DNA from: Myxococcales bacterium
GTDB lineage: Bacteria; Myxococcota; B64-G9
Direction of reading: 5' to 3'
Assembly (NCBI GenBank): GCA_012798435.1
Contig: JAAZNF010000056.1
Span: forward strand, 1 to 64,000
Length of the DNA: 64,000 nucleotides
The notes under the pieces are model-generated. The model was not told the DNA's origin, searched no databases, and saw nothing but the letters and a program-made list of their open reading frames with translations. Position numbers and translations under genes: made by a program. Of this stretch, positions 42,910-50,748 are shown one piece after another (the first letter of the stretch is position 1; each line of letters begins with the position of its first letter).

Positions 42910-43713
42910 TCAACCCTCGGGGTTGACCACCTCGGAGATGCAACAGTCCGGATAGCGCTTGCCAGGATACACGCTCAGGATCTGGATGGCCAGAAACGTC
43001 GCGGCCGTCCCCTCGGGCAGCTCGAACTTGGGCAAGGCCAGCTCCTGAAAGCCGTTCTGGTCGGCCAGCTCGGCCTCGCCCCGGGCCAGCACCCGGATGC
43101 CAGAAAAACCGGTGCCGTACTGGTGAGCCAGCGCCTTCTCGGCCGCGAGCACCCACAGCGCCACCTTGCGCGGCCGGGCGTTGGCGGCGAACAGGGCCGG
43201 GGATTTCCCGAGCCCCGTCCAGATCGAGATCGATCGGGAGACGTCCACCTTCACCAGCACCACCTCACCGGCACCCGTGCCTTTGACGCCCTCGCACCAG
43301 GCGGTCTCGACCTTGCCGTCGAAGGCCTTGTCCGCGGCGTACATGCAGCTCCACTCGTCGCGGCGCCAGGCGGCCTCGTTGAGCTCATCGTCCTCGCCGG
43401 GCGCGGGCGTCGCCGCCGGCATCTTTCCGCTGGCCGCCAGCGTGGAGGTGGCCCAGGCGGAGAAGGCCCCGGTGAGCGACTGATCCAGCGAGCCGAGATC
43501 CTGACCGACCTCGAGCTTGGCCAGCGCGGGGTTGCCCTTGGTGGTGCAGGGCTTTCCCTCGTAGGCCTGCCCGAACGCCACAGAGAAATCGCCCAACACG
43601 AACAGCGCGAAAACCATGGCCGGGCCACTTCCCAGGCAAAGCCGTCTCGCGGTTCGCGATCCACATCTCTGCCGCTGAACAACACGCTCGCATGACCCGC
43701 GAGTTCGCACCAT
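42910..43713 (-). CDS. Secreted protein with NADase-type glycan-binding domain
   Basis: A 267-residue exported protein. The ATG at 43713 is preferred because AGGAGG lies 8 bases upstream, giving a long basic leader before the hydrophobic core (MVFALFVLGDFSVAFGQA); the internal ATG at 43617 is the other option. The C-terminal region (about 115-265) fits the discoidin-like 'NADase-type glycan-binding' domain: AFDGKVETAWCEGVKGTGAGE, cited here as AFDGKVETAWCEG, and a beta sandwich with KVALWVLA and PDCCISEV. It probably binds carbohydrate at the surface or outside the cell. It lies between the Cys-ladder and FTCD genes, all on the minus strand. Confidence 0.8.
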   Translation of the reverse strand: MVRTRGSCERVVQRQRCGSRTARRLCLGSGPAMVFALFVLGDFSVAFGQAYEGKPCTTKGNPALAKLEVGQDLGSLDQSLTGAFSAWATSTLAASGKMPAATPAPGEDDELNEAAWRRDEWSCMYAADKAFDGKVETAWCEGVKGTGAGEVVLVKVDVSRSISIWTGLGKSPALFAANARPRKVALWVLAAEKALAHQYGTGFSGIRVLARGEAELADQNGFQELALPKFELPEGTAATFLAIQILSVYPGKRYPDCCISEVVNPEG

Positions 43714-43731
43714 GAATGCGGCCCTCCTGGC

Positions 43732-45414
43732 TCAAGTCTTGTCGAGCGCTGAAAGCAACCGGCCCTCGATCTCGGAGAGGAGCGCCGCGGCGCGGGCCCG
43801 CGTCTCCTCGATGCAACGCTTGGCCTCGGCCCGGATGCGCGCTTTCTCTTCGGCGTCGGGGAGCGAGGGCAGGTTGATGAGCACGTTCTGATAGGCCCCC
43901 TCGGCCGCGGCCCGGGCGCAGGCCACCGCGGTGCCCGCGTCGGAGAGCGAGTTCTGGTTGCCCGCCGCGGCCCGCCGGGCGAGCTCGAGCGCCTCCCCGG
44001 TCAGCGCCAGCACCCGGCGCGGGACCTCCAGCGCGCCCCGGGCGGCCTCGGCCATGGCGCGTTCGCGTGCGGCCTTCTGCTCCGGGGTGCCCTTGGGCAG
44101 CTTGGCGGCCGCCATCACCGCGTTGAAGGCCGCGGTGTCCTCGTCCACCGCGTAGAGCAGCCGGTCCTTGAGCGGCTGCGCCTCCTCGGCGAGCCTCTTC
44201 ATCTCGTCCTGGACGGCCTCGTAACCCTTCTTGCCCACCGTGAGCTGGGCCACCATGGCCGCGAGCGCCGCCGCCAGCGAGCCGGCGAGCGCGGCGACGC
44301 TGCCCCCGCCCGGCGCCGGCGAGTCCGAGGAAAGTTCGTCGGCGAAGTCGCGCACGCTCAGCGAGATGAGCGGGCGCGCATCGGGGATGCGGTAGTCGAT
44401 GATCTTCTTTTGCGGGTCGAAGGGCGCGAGCTCGGCCAGCCCCAGCGACTGCACCGCCACGCGGATGAGCTCCTTCTCGGGTACCCCGGCGCTCTTGCCC
44501 GCCTTGCGCAGGAAGTGCCGCCCGGCCTCGAGCAGGCAAGCCTTGGGGGCCAGCCCCACCAGCTCCGAGCCGGTGCAGCGCACCCCGCGCGCCTCGGCCT
44601 GGCGGCACACCTCGTCGAACACCGGCCCGAGCGGGGTCTGCTTGTAGTCGGTGAGGTTCATGGAGATCTGGGCGCAGCTGTAGTCGGGGATGTACCAGCC
44701 TACCGCCTTGACGTGCCGGAACTTGCCCGGGCGCATGACGGTCTTGCCGTTCTCGTCCTTCAGGGTCTCGCCGCGCTCGTTCTTGGCCGCCCGGCCGGCC
44801 TCGCGGATCTCCAGGGCGATGTCGTGGGCGATCTTCTGGTCGCGGGTGTTCAGGTTGAAGTTGTAGGCGATGAGGAACTCGCGCGCCCCGATCACGGTGG
44901 CCCCGCTCTTTTCGCAAAAGCGCGCCGGGCCGAAGTCCGGGGCCCAGGCGGGGTCGGCGAGCTTCGCGGCCAGCCCCTCGTACTCGCCCTTGCGGATGTC
45001 GGAGAGGCTGCGCCGCTCGGGGCGGCTGGCGGCCGCCTCGTACAGGTACACCGGGATGCCCAGCTCCTCCCCCACCCGCCGGCCGAGGCGGCGGGCCAGC
45101 TCGGCGCACTCCTCCATGGTCACGCCGGCCACCGGCACGAACGGACACACGTCGGTGGCGCCCATGCGCGGGTGGGCGCCCTGGTGCCGCCGCATGTCGA
45201 TGCGCTCGGCCGCCCGGGCGATGGCTCGGAAGGCCGCCTCCAGCGCGGCCTCGGGCGGACCGATGAAGGTCACCACGGTGCGGTTGGTGTCCCGGCCGGG
45301 GTCCACGTCCAGGAGCTCCACGCCCTCGGTGGCCCGGATGGCCTCGGCGATGGCGTCGATCACCGCGCGCTCGCGGCCCTCGGAGAAGTTCGGCACGCAC
45401 TCCACGATGCGCAT
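43732..45414 (-). CDS. Bifunctional glutamate formimidoyltransferase / formiminotetrahydrofolate cyclodeaminase
   Basis: A 560-residue FTCD. The N-terminal part (about 1-330) matches glutamate formimidoyltransferase, which moves the formimino group of formiminoglutamate to tetrahydrofolate in histidine degradation: start MRIVECVPNFSEGR, DPGRDTNRTVVTF, HQGAHPRMGATDVCPFVPV. The C-terminal part (about 360-560) matches the cyclodeaminase (SDSPAPGGGSVAALAGSLAAAL), which releases ammonia to give methenyl-tetrahydrofolate. The ATG at 45414 has GGGAGG upstream; the longer frame is not needed. Other hut genes are not in the window. Length and domain order equal the animal enzyme, a fusion also known in bacteria. 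Confidence 0.96.
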   Translation of the reverse strand: MRIVECVPNFSEGRERAVIDAIAEAIRATEGVELLDVDPGRDTNRTVVTFIGPPEAALEAAFRAIARAAERIDMRRHQGAHPRMGATDVCPFVPVAGVTMEECAELARRLGRRVGEELGIPVYLYEAAASRPERRSLSDIRKGEYEGLAAKLADPAWAPDFGPARFCEKSGATVIGAREFLIAYNFNLNTRDQKIAHDIALEIREAGRAAKNERGETLKDENGKTVMRPGKFRHVKAVGWYIPDYSCAQISMNLTDYKQTPLGPVFDEVCRQAEARGVRCTGSELVGLAPKACLLEAGRHFLRKAGKSAGVPEKELIRVAVQSLGLAELAPFDPQKKIIDYRIPDARPLISLSVRDFADELSSDSPAPGGGSVAALAGSLAAALAAMVAQLTVGKKGYEAVQDEMKRLAEEAQPLKDRLLYAVDEDTAAFNAVMAAAKLPKGTPEQKAARERAMAEAARGALEVPRRVLALTGEALELARRAAAGNQNSLSDAGTAVACARAAAEGAYQNVLINLPSLPDAEEKARIRAEAKRCIEETRARAAALLSEIEGRLLSALDKT

Positions 45415-45540
45415 GTCTGCCTCCCGCGCTATACCCGGCGCGAACTTATCCGGACGTATTGCCACGGTCAAGCCGGGATGCAACTCACCGTACCTCACTT
45501 TTTTCCCGACCATATTCTCTTTCTTTGGCGCGGCTGCTTT

Positions 45541-45600
45541 GCGGCGGGTCCTCCTAACTGCTCGCCGCAAAAGCCGGCTCCGCTGCATGGAGGACCCGCC
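45541..45600. repeat. 12-base-pair inverted repeat in the 332-base gap before FTCD
   Basis: GGCGGGTCCTCC (45543-45554) and its exact complement (45589-45600) could pair; a second stem, GCGGCG (45541-45546) with CGCCGC (45563-45568), would compete. The element lies about 130-190 bases upstream of the FTCD start, inside 45415-45746, which otherwise holds no convincing gene. A structured leader, a dispersed repeat or chance are the options. Confidence 0.5.
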
Positions 45601-45746
45601 TGGCGCGCCGCGCTACAACAAGTTCCATGATGGCGCAATCGAATTGCAGGATTGGAGAGGTACGGTCAGGGAATGCGACGACGGGCCGCGACGCCACCCT
45701 CGCCCTCGAAAAACTCGGCCGCGCCTCCTGCCCCTTCGTTTCACCC

Positions 45747-47018
45747 TCAGGGCAAGCGGCTGTTGGCCGGGGGCAGATCGGCGATCACCGCCCCGCCGGG
45801 CGGGGTGACGAAGTCCACCGTGCCGAGCGGCCGGGGCGTGCCACCCTGGCGGGCGGCGAAGGCGAGCTGGTCGGGGCAGGCGGGTAGACCCGCCACCAGG
45901 AAGTAGCCGTTGTCGGAGGTGTCGCTCCGGGCCAGATCGGGGATGAGGGTGCCGCCGTCGGCGAAGTAGGCCACCCGCCCGGGTGACGGCGGCGGGAGGG
46001 CCAGGCCGATCACTCCGTGGACGATGGGGCGGGGCGTCGGCTGGGCGCAGTCCACCATGCGTCCCAACAAGATGCCGCGGCGCTCGTCCCAGGGCGACAT
46101 GACGGCGGAGTAGCTCTCGAACAGCGAGCGGGAGAGCACGGAGATGTTGCGTGCGGAGCTACCGTCGGCGCAGGCGTCGGCGCGCAGGACGAAACCCGCG
46201 TTCTGCGTGGTCACCGTCGCCCCGCCCCCGACGAGGGTTCCGGCGCTGACCTCGATGAGGAGCGGCGTGTTGGTGGGGACGCTATCGAAGGCGTAGCGCG
46301 CGTAGCCGTTGTCGCCGGGATCGCTCACGGCGCTGGTGGTGAGCGGCGCAAACCCCGCGAGACCGGGAGCGGTGAGGATCACCGAGAGCCCCGCGGTCTT
46401 GTCGCTGGGGATCGACGGAAACAGGTTGACCCGGCCCGAGAGCGAGCAGCTCTCGGGCGTCGCCGGCGGCGCAACGATGGAGAAGAAACAGTTGAGGCTG
46501 GAGCTGGACAGGTCCGGGGCGGTGGCATCGGTCCGGGGATCGGCCACGCAGGTCTTGTCCTGGCACGTCCCGCCCGGGCAGGCGCTCGCCACACATTTCT
46601 TGAGCGCGGGCCGGCACAGGCCGGTGCCGGTGTCGCACATCTCCTCGCCACCACAGTCGTCAGGGGAGTCGCACGGCCCGCTGCACACGGCCGCGTCGGG
46701 GTTGCACACCTCGGGCGAGGCGCACACCTCGCTCACAGTGGAGGACAAGCCATCCTGCGCGCACGCCTCCACCCATGCCCCTGCTTCCGGGCAGAAGAAC
46801 GCCGCGGGGCAGGCCGGCGCCTCGCGCACCCTGTAACAGCGGCCCGCCGCCTCGGCCGGCGAGATCGGCCGGGTGACGCACAGGTAGCCGGAGGGGCAGG
46901 CATGCGTCCCGTCGCAGCGCTTGCCGGAGAAATCCAGGTCCGACACCGCGCAGCCGGCCGCGAGCCAGGCGACCATCCACCACCACCCACAGCGCAGCAG
47001 AAATTCCACGGCGCCCAT
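45747..47018 (-). CDS. Cys-rich lipoprotein, paralogue of 47221
   Basis: A 423-residue predicted lipoprotein. ATG at 47018 starts a signal peptide with Cys23 lipobox (LAAGC) and has GGTGGAG upstream. A Cys-rich region (about 24-190) contains 'SDLDFSGKRC...CPSGYLC' and further modules (CDSPDDCGGEEMCDTGTGLC), then a beta-rich domain (about 200-423) with a repeat-like ending. It is clearly related to the next gene upstream (47221): both begin C-x-x-SDL-x(5)-GK-x-C-x(5)-CPSGY-x-C and share a PDL-containing C-terminal half. Last gene of a three-gene operon with a TPR protein. Function unknown; outer-membrane surface location likely. Confidence 0.8.
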   Translation of the reverse strand: MGAVEFLLRCGWWWMVAWLAAGCAVSDLDFSGKRCDGTHACPSGYLCVTRPISPAEAAGRCYRVREAPACPAAFFCPEAGAWVEACAQDGLSSTVSEVCASPEVCNPDAAVCSGPCDSPDDCGGEEMCDTGTGLCRPALKKCVASACPGGTCQDKTCVADPRTDATAPDLSSSSLNCFFSIVAPPATPESCSLSGRVNLFPSIPSDKTAGLSVILTAPGLAGFAPLTTSAVSDPGDNGYARYAFDSVPTNTPLLIEVSAGTLVGGGATVTTQNAGFVLRADACADGSSARNISVLSRSLFESYSAVMSPWDERRGILLGRMVDCAQPTPRPIVHGVIGLALPPPSPGRVAYFADGGTLIPDLARSDTSDNGYFLVAGLPACPDQLAFAARQGGTPRPLGTVDFVTPPGGAVIADLPPANSRLP

Positions 47019-47220
47019 CGAAGACTCCACCTCAGCGTCACCGGCCCGCCCAGGCGGCGCCGCGGCAAGGCGCGCCCGGCCGCGCTGGCTGTGGCGGCCC
47101 CGCGTCCGGGCGCGAAGAGATCTGCATGGTGAGTTGGGCGACTCCATCGGCACCACGCGACGAATGAATTTTTCCACAACCGGTTCCCGTTCCTTGGAAC
47201 ACTCGCCGAGATATCTTTCG

Positions 47221-48759
47221 TCACGGCAGGCGCGGCGCCTGGGGCTTCTCGAAGACGATCACGCTCACCTTCCCGGCGAAGGCCCGGAAGGGGATGGTCC
47301 CCAGCGAGCGCGAGTCGGCGCTCCCCTTGACCTTCACCGACACCGAGGCCACCCCGCGGATGGGCGGCACGTTGGCCGCGCAGAACAGGCCCTGCAACTG
47401 CGTCCCGGCGGCGGCCAGGTCCGGCATCCAGCCGGACTTGAGGTAATAGAGCAGCGCGTCGACCGGCGAGCCGTTGAGCTGGGACAGGCCGGCGGTGGCG
47501 TTCTGGATGTTCATACCCATGCAGTCCTGGACCAGCCCGAACACCAGCCCGCGGTCGGAGCGCACGGGCAGCCCGCTGTCTCCGGGCGAGGCGTAGGTGC
47601 TGAAGTTCGCCTGGTAGAACGAGTAGGCGTCCTGCTGGAGCTTTCCTCCGGCCAGCTCGCACTCGTCGGTTCGTAGGTACACGGGGAAGGTGAAGGTCTC
47701 GACGGTCTGGCTGCCCCCGCTGCCGCCGCTCTCCACCATGAGCACCAGCGCCGTGTTGGTGGGGAGCGCGTGCTGCGCGTCGAAATGGAAGCGCGGGACG
47801 GCGCTGGGGCCGGAGCCGAACAAGGTGATGGGCACGGTCGTCAGGGGGGTCTGAAGCTCGTTGTCCAGCACGTCCTGCATGGCGTAGGCCCGCACCAGCT
47901 TTCCTTCCAGCGAGACGGGCTTTTCGAAGAACGGGGTGATGACGTCACCCTCTAGCTCGCAAGCCTCGGGTGGCGGCGCCGGCGGATTGGCCGGCGGCGC
48001 GTCGTAGCAGGTGAGCGCAGGAGCGCCGCTGCTGATCAGCGGATCGGTGCCCGGCCGGACCACGCAGGCCCCGAGCACGCACTCCTGGCCGCCGCACTCC
48101 TGGCTGGTCACGCACAGGCCGAGCGGGACGCAGTGGCGCTCCAACGGGTTGCAGCTGGTGCCGGCGTACTGGGCGCAGGTGGTATCATCGTCGCACAGGT
48201 CCCTGCAGCTCGGGGCGTAGAAGTCGCAGTACTGCGTCGCGCCGCAGGTCTGCTGCTCGAGCCATTGCAGCGACTCGCTGTCGCAGCGTTGCAAGATGCG
48301 CCCGGTGGGATCGCAGCGAAGAGCGTCGGGCGGGTTGCAGGTGCCCTTCATCTCGCAACGCTGGTCGTGGCACCAGTAGCCGGCCGGACAATCGGCCGAG
48401 GTGTTGCAGGCGGTGCCCCCGCACAGCGCGCTGCCCGGCTCGCCCGAGCAGGACATCCCCGACGGGCAGTTCGAGCGCTGCCAGGCTCCGCCAACGCAGG
48501 TCTCGATGACCTCCGGCGAGCCGAACACGCAACGCTTGTCTCCGGCATTGCAGGCCGGCGTGTCCCCGCCGTCGCTTCCGCCATCGGCCGGACCGCGCAG
48601 GCACACCCCGCCGCCGTCCCCCACGAGAGAGCACTGGTACCCGCTCGGGCAGGGGTGAGCGGAGTTGCAGCCCTTGCCTTCCACCTCCAGGTCGGAGAAC
48701 ACACAGCCGCCGCAGAGCGCCGCCACCGACAGCAACCTCCATGGGCGAACCGCGCGCAT
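47221..48759 (-). CDS. Cys-rich lipoprotein, paralogue of 45747
   Basis: A 512-residue predicted lipoprotein. ATG at 48759 opens the signal peptide with Cys19 lipobox (LCGGC) and has GAGGT upstream. The Cys-rich part (about 20-260) holds many short disulfide modules (CPSGYQCSLVGDGGGVC, CNTSADCPAGYWCHDQRC, CDDDTTCAQYAGTSCNPLERHC shown shortened as CDDDTTCAQYAGTSC). The C-terminal half (about 265-512) is beta-rich and resembles that of 45747 (WMPDLAAAGTQLQGLFCAANVP against LIPDLARSDTSDNGYFLVAGLP, first words cited). It lies 8 bases after the TPR gene. The pair probably arose by tandem duplication. Confidence 0.82.
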   Translation of the reverse strand: MRAVRPWRLLSVAALCGGCVFSDLEVEGKGCNSAHPCPSGYQCSLVGDGGGVCLRGPADGGSDGGDTPACNAGDKRCVFGSPEVIETCVGGAWQRSNCPSGMSCSGEPGSALCGGTACNTSADCPAGYWCHDQRCEMKGTCNPPDALRCDPTGRILQRCDSESLQWLEQQTCGATQYCDFYAPSCRDLCDDDTTCAQYAGTSCNPLERHCVPLGLCVTSQECGGQECVLGACVVRPGTDPLISSGAPALTCYDAPPANPPAPPPEACELEGDVITPFFEKPVSLEGKLVRAYAMQDVLDNELQTPLTTVPITLFGSGPSAVPRFHFDAQHALPTNTALVLMVESGGSGGSQTVETFTFPVYLRTDECELAGGKLQQDAYSFYQANFSTYASPGDSGLPVRSDRGLVFGLVQDCMGMNIQNATAGLSQLNGSPVDALLYYLKSGWMPDLAAAGTQLQGLFCAANVPPIRGVASVSVKVKGSADSRSLGTIPFRAFAGKVSVIVFEKPQAPRLP

Positions 48760-48767
48760 GCGAAACC

Positions 48768-49541
48768 TCAGAAACGCACCGTGGCGAGAAATCCCGCCGG
48801 GCCCGCGCTCACCTCGACCGCCGAGCGGGTGGCCGGCGCGCCCTCGCCCTCCACGAAGAACAGGACCACGGCCGTGGCCAGCAGGCCGCCGCCCACCCCG
48901 AACAGGATGTTGGCGGCGAGCGCGCGGGACTCGGCGGTCTCTTTGAGCGACTGCGCCTTGTCCGCCCAGACCTCCTTGTCGAAGTCGGTCTTGGCCTGGC
49001 TGGCCAGGTAACCGAACGTCCCGCCCGCGATGAGGGCCGCGCCGCCCGCCCCCGCGGCGATCCAGGTCCACAGGCGGCCGCGCGCGGGCTGGACCGGCGG
49101 CGTGGGCCCGGGCCCGGGACCGGGGCCGGGGCCCGGCGGCGTCACCCGGTCGTCCGGTTTCTTCGGTGGCGGGATGGTCTTCTTCACCGCCTCGAACACC
49201 GTCACGATCTTCGGCGCCGTGTCCGGCGGCGGGAGGCAGTCGTAGTGCGCCTTGATGGCCTCGGCGAACTCACGCTCGGCCCCCGGCCGGTCTCCCAGGG
49301 TGAACCGGGTGAGCCCCAGGTAGAGGTGAGCCCGGGCCTTCTCCTCGGCGCTGATGCCCTCGGTCGTCAGGGCCTTCTCCAGCAGGCGCAGCGCCTCCTG
49401 GAACTCGAAGGCCTCATAGGCCGCCACGCCCTTCTGCAACTGCGGGTTCTCGGCGTAAGAAACCGTCGGAAGGGCCAACCAGAGGACGGCCGCCGCCGCG
49501 GCCAACACCCCGATTCGATTGACGTTCGTCCTGGTTCTCAT
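48768..49541 (-). CDS. TPR-like periplasmic or membrane protein
   Basis: A 257-residue protein. A signal peptide (VLAAAAAVLWLALPTVSYA) precedes TPR-like helices (about 32-115: GVAAYEAFEFQEALRLLEKAL, ARAHLYLGLTRFTLGDRPGAEREF), a Pro/Gly-rich linker with a run of PG repeats (about 140-160) and one or two membrane helices (about 170-190 and 218-240). This layout is common in myxobacterial proteins with a cytoplasmic or periplasmic TPR and a membrane tail. ATG at 49541 chosen for the signal peptide. It heads the operon with the two Cys-rich lipoproteins and could be their membrane partner. Confidence 0.8.
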   Translation of the reverse strand: MRTRTNVNRIGVLAAAAAVLWLALPTVSYAENPQLQKGVAAYEAFEFQEALRLLEKALTTEGISAEEKARAHLYLGLTRFTLGDRPGAEREFAEAIKAHYDCLPPPDTAPKIVTVFEAVKKTIPPPKKPDDRVTPPGPGPGPGPGPTPPVQPARGRLWTWIAAGAGGAALIAGGTFGYLASQAKTDFDKEVWADKAQSLKETAESRALAANILFGVGGGLLATAVVLFFVEGEGAPATRSAVEVSAGPAGFLATVRF

Positions 49542-49626
49542 TGGCCCATACCTAACACGACGTTGCCGCATTGACAAGCTCATCCAGGCATGGCGAGATC
49601 ACGGCGTCTGCCGCGGAGGTCGGATC

Positions 49627-50748
49627 GTGCCCCGCCTGGACATGTGGGTTGCGGCGTCTTTGACCATCCTGCTCGGCCTGGCCGGTTGCGCCGAGGAGGT
49701 GCCGCCCGAGCTTCGCGACCTTCCGCCGAGCGGGAGCGCGGCGCTCGACCCGGCGCGCCTGCCGCTCGGCCCGGCGGCGGACGGCGAGCTTTCGCTCTCG
49801 CGCATCCTGGTCGCCTGGGACGGCAGTCATCCCCCGCGGCGCAGCCGCCTCTCGCACGCCCAGGCCCAGCGCCGGGCGGCCATCCTGTGCGCTCTCGCCC
49901 GCGCCGAGGGCGCCGACTTCGCATCCCTGGCCCGACGGTTCTCGGACGACACCCAGACCTCCGCCTCCGGCGGCGAGCTGGGCGTGGTGAGCGGTTGGTC
50001 CCTCCACCCCGACGTGGAGCGAGCGGCGCGCTCGTTGGCCCTGGGGCAGGTCTCCGACCCCATCGAGACCCCCGAGGGTTTCATCCTGCTCTTGCGGCAC
50101 GCGCCCAACTGGGCCCAGGCCGCCGAGGTGGTGGTGAGCTTCGAGGGGGCGGTTCGCTACACGCCCCGGGAGCGGCGCGATCGCGAGCGGGCCCGCGCGC
50201 TGGCCGAGGAGATCCGGCGGCGGGTGCTGGACGGCGCCTCGATCGAGGAGGAGGCGCTGCGCTTCTCCGACGCGCCGGAATTCGAGCGCGGCGGGATCGC
50301 CCCCCCCTTCGCCCGCGGCAGCCGCCATCCGGAGTTCGAGGCGGTGGTGTGGGCCCTCCCGCCGGGCGGGGTCTCCGAGGTGATCGAGACCCCCACCGGG
50401 TTCCACCTGGTGCGCCGCCTCCCCATCGAATACGCCCAGGTCCGGCGCATCGACGTGTTCTTTCAGCAGGCCAGCGAGGATCTCTCCTCCAACCATACCC
50501 GCGACGAGGCGCGCGCCCTGATCGAGGAGGCGCTGCGGCGCGCCCTGGCCCCGGGCGCCGATTTCGCCGCGCTGGCGGTGGAGCTGTCGGAAGGCCCCGA
50601 CGCCGGAAACGGTGGGCGGGTCGAGCCCTTTCCCCGGGGGTCGCAGCCGTATTCGCTCGAGCGGGTCGCGTTCCGGCTCGCCGAGGGTCAGGTCTCTGGA
50701 GTGCTGGAGCTTCCCACGGGCTTCACCATCTTGAAACGGATCCACTGA
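49627..50748 (+). CDS. Triple-parvulin lipoprotein (peptidyl-prolyl isomerase type)
   Basis: A 373-residue predicted lipoprotein. GTG at 49627 has GGAGG 8 bases upstream and gives signal peptide plus lipobox L-A-G-C21. Three parvulin (PpiC/SurA-like rotamase) domains follow at about 54-160, 165-265 and 270-373. Each shows the family's A(x)DFA(S/A)LA-FSD or -LSE motif and GG-x-V/GFHL-type ending: DFASLARRFSDDTQTSASGG, LDGASIEEEALRFSD, and DFAALAVELSEGPDAGNGG. Catalytic residues of all three cannot be verified by eye. It probably folds or holds secreted proteins in the periplasm; its stop overlaps the MG2 gene start. Confidence 0.88.
   Translation: MPRLDMWVAASLTILLGLAGCAEEVPPELRDLPPSGSAALDPARLPLGPAADGELSLSRILVAWDGSHPPRRSRLSHAQAQRRAAILCALARAEGADFASLARRFSDDTQTSASGGELGVVSGWSLHPDVERAARSLALGQVSDPIETPEGFILLLRHAPNWAQAAEVVVSFEGAVRYTPRERRDRERARALAEEIRRRVLDGASIEEEALRFSDAPEFERGGIAPPFARGSRHPEFEAVVWALPPGGVSEVIETPTGFHLVRRLPIEYAQVRRIDVFFQQASEDLSSNHTRDEARALIEEALRRALAPGADFAALAVELSEGPDAGNGGRVEPFPRGSQPYSLERVAFRLAEGQVSGVLELPTGFTILKRIH

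Noticed and set aside
49090-49140. Simple GGGCCC-rich repeat
   Set aside because: In frame Pro-Gly repeat of the TPR-like protein; a coding linker.
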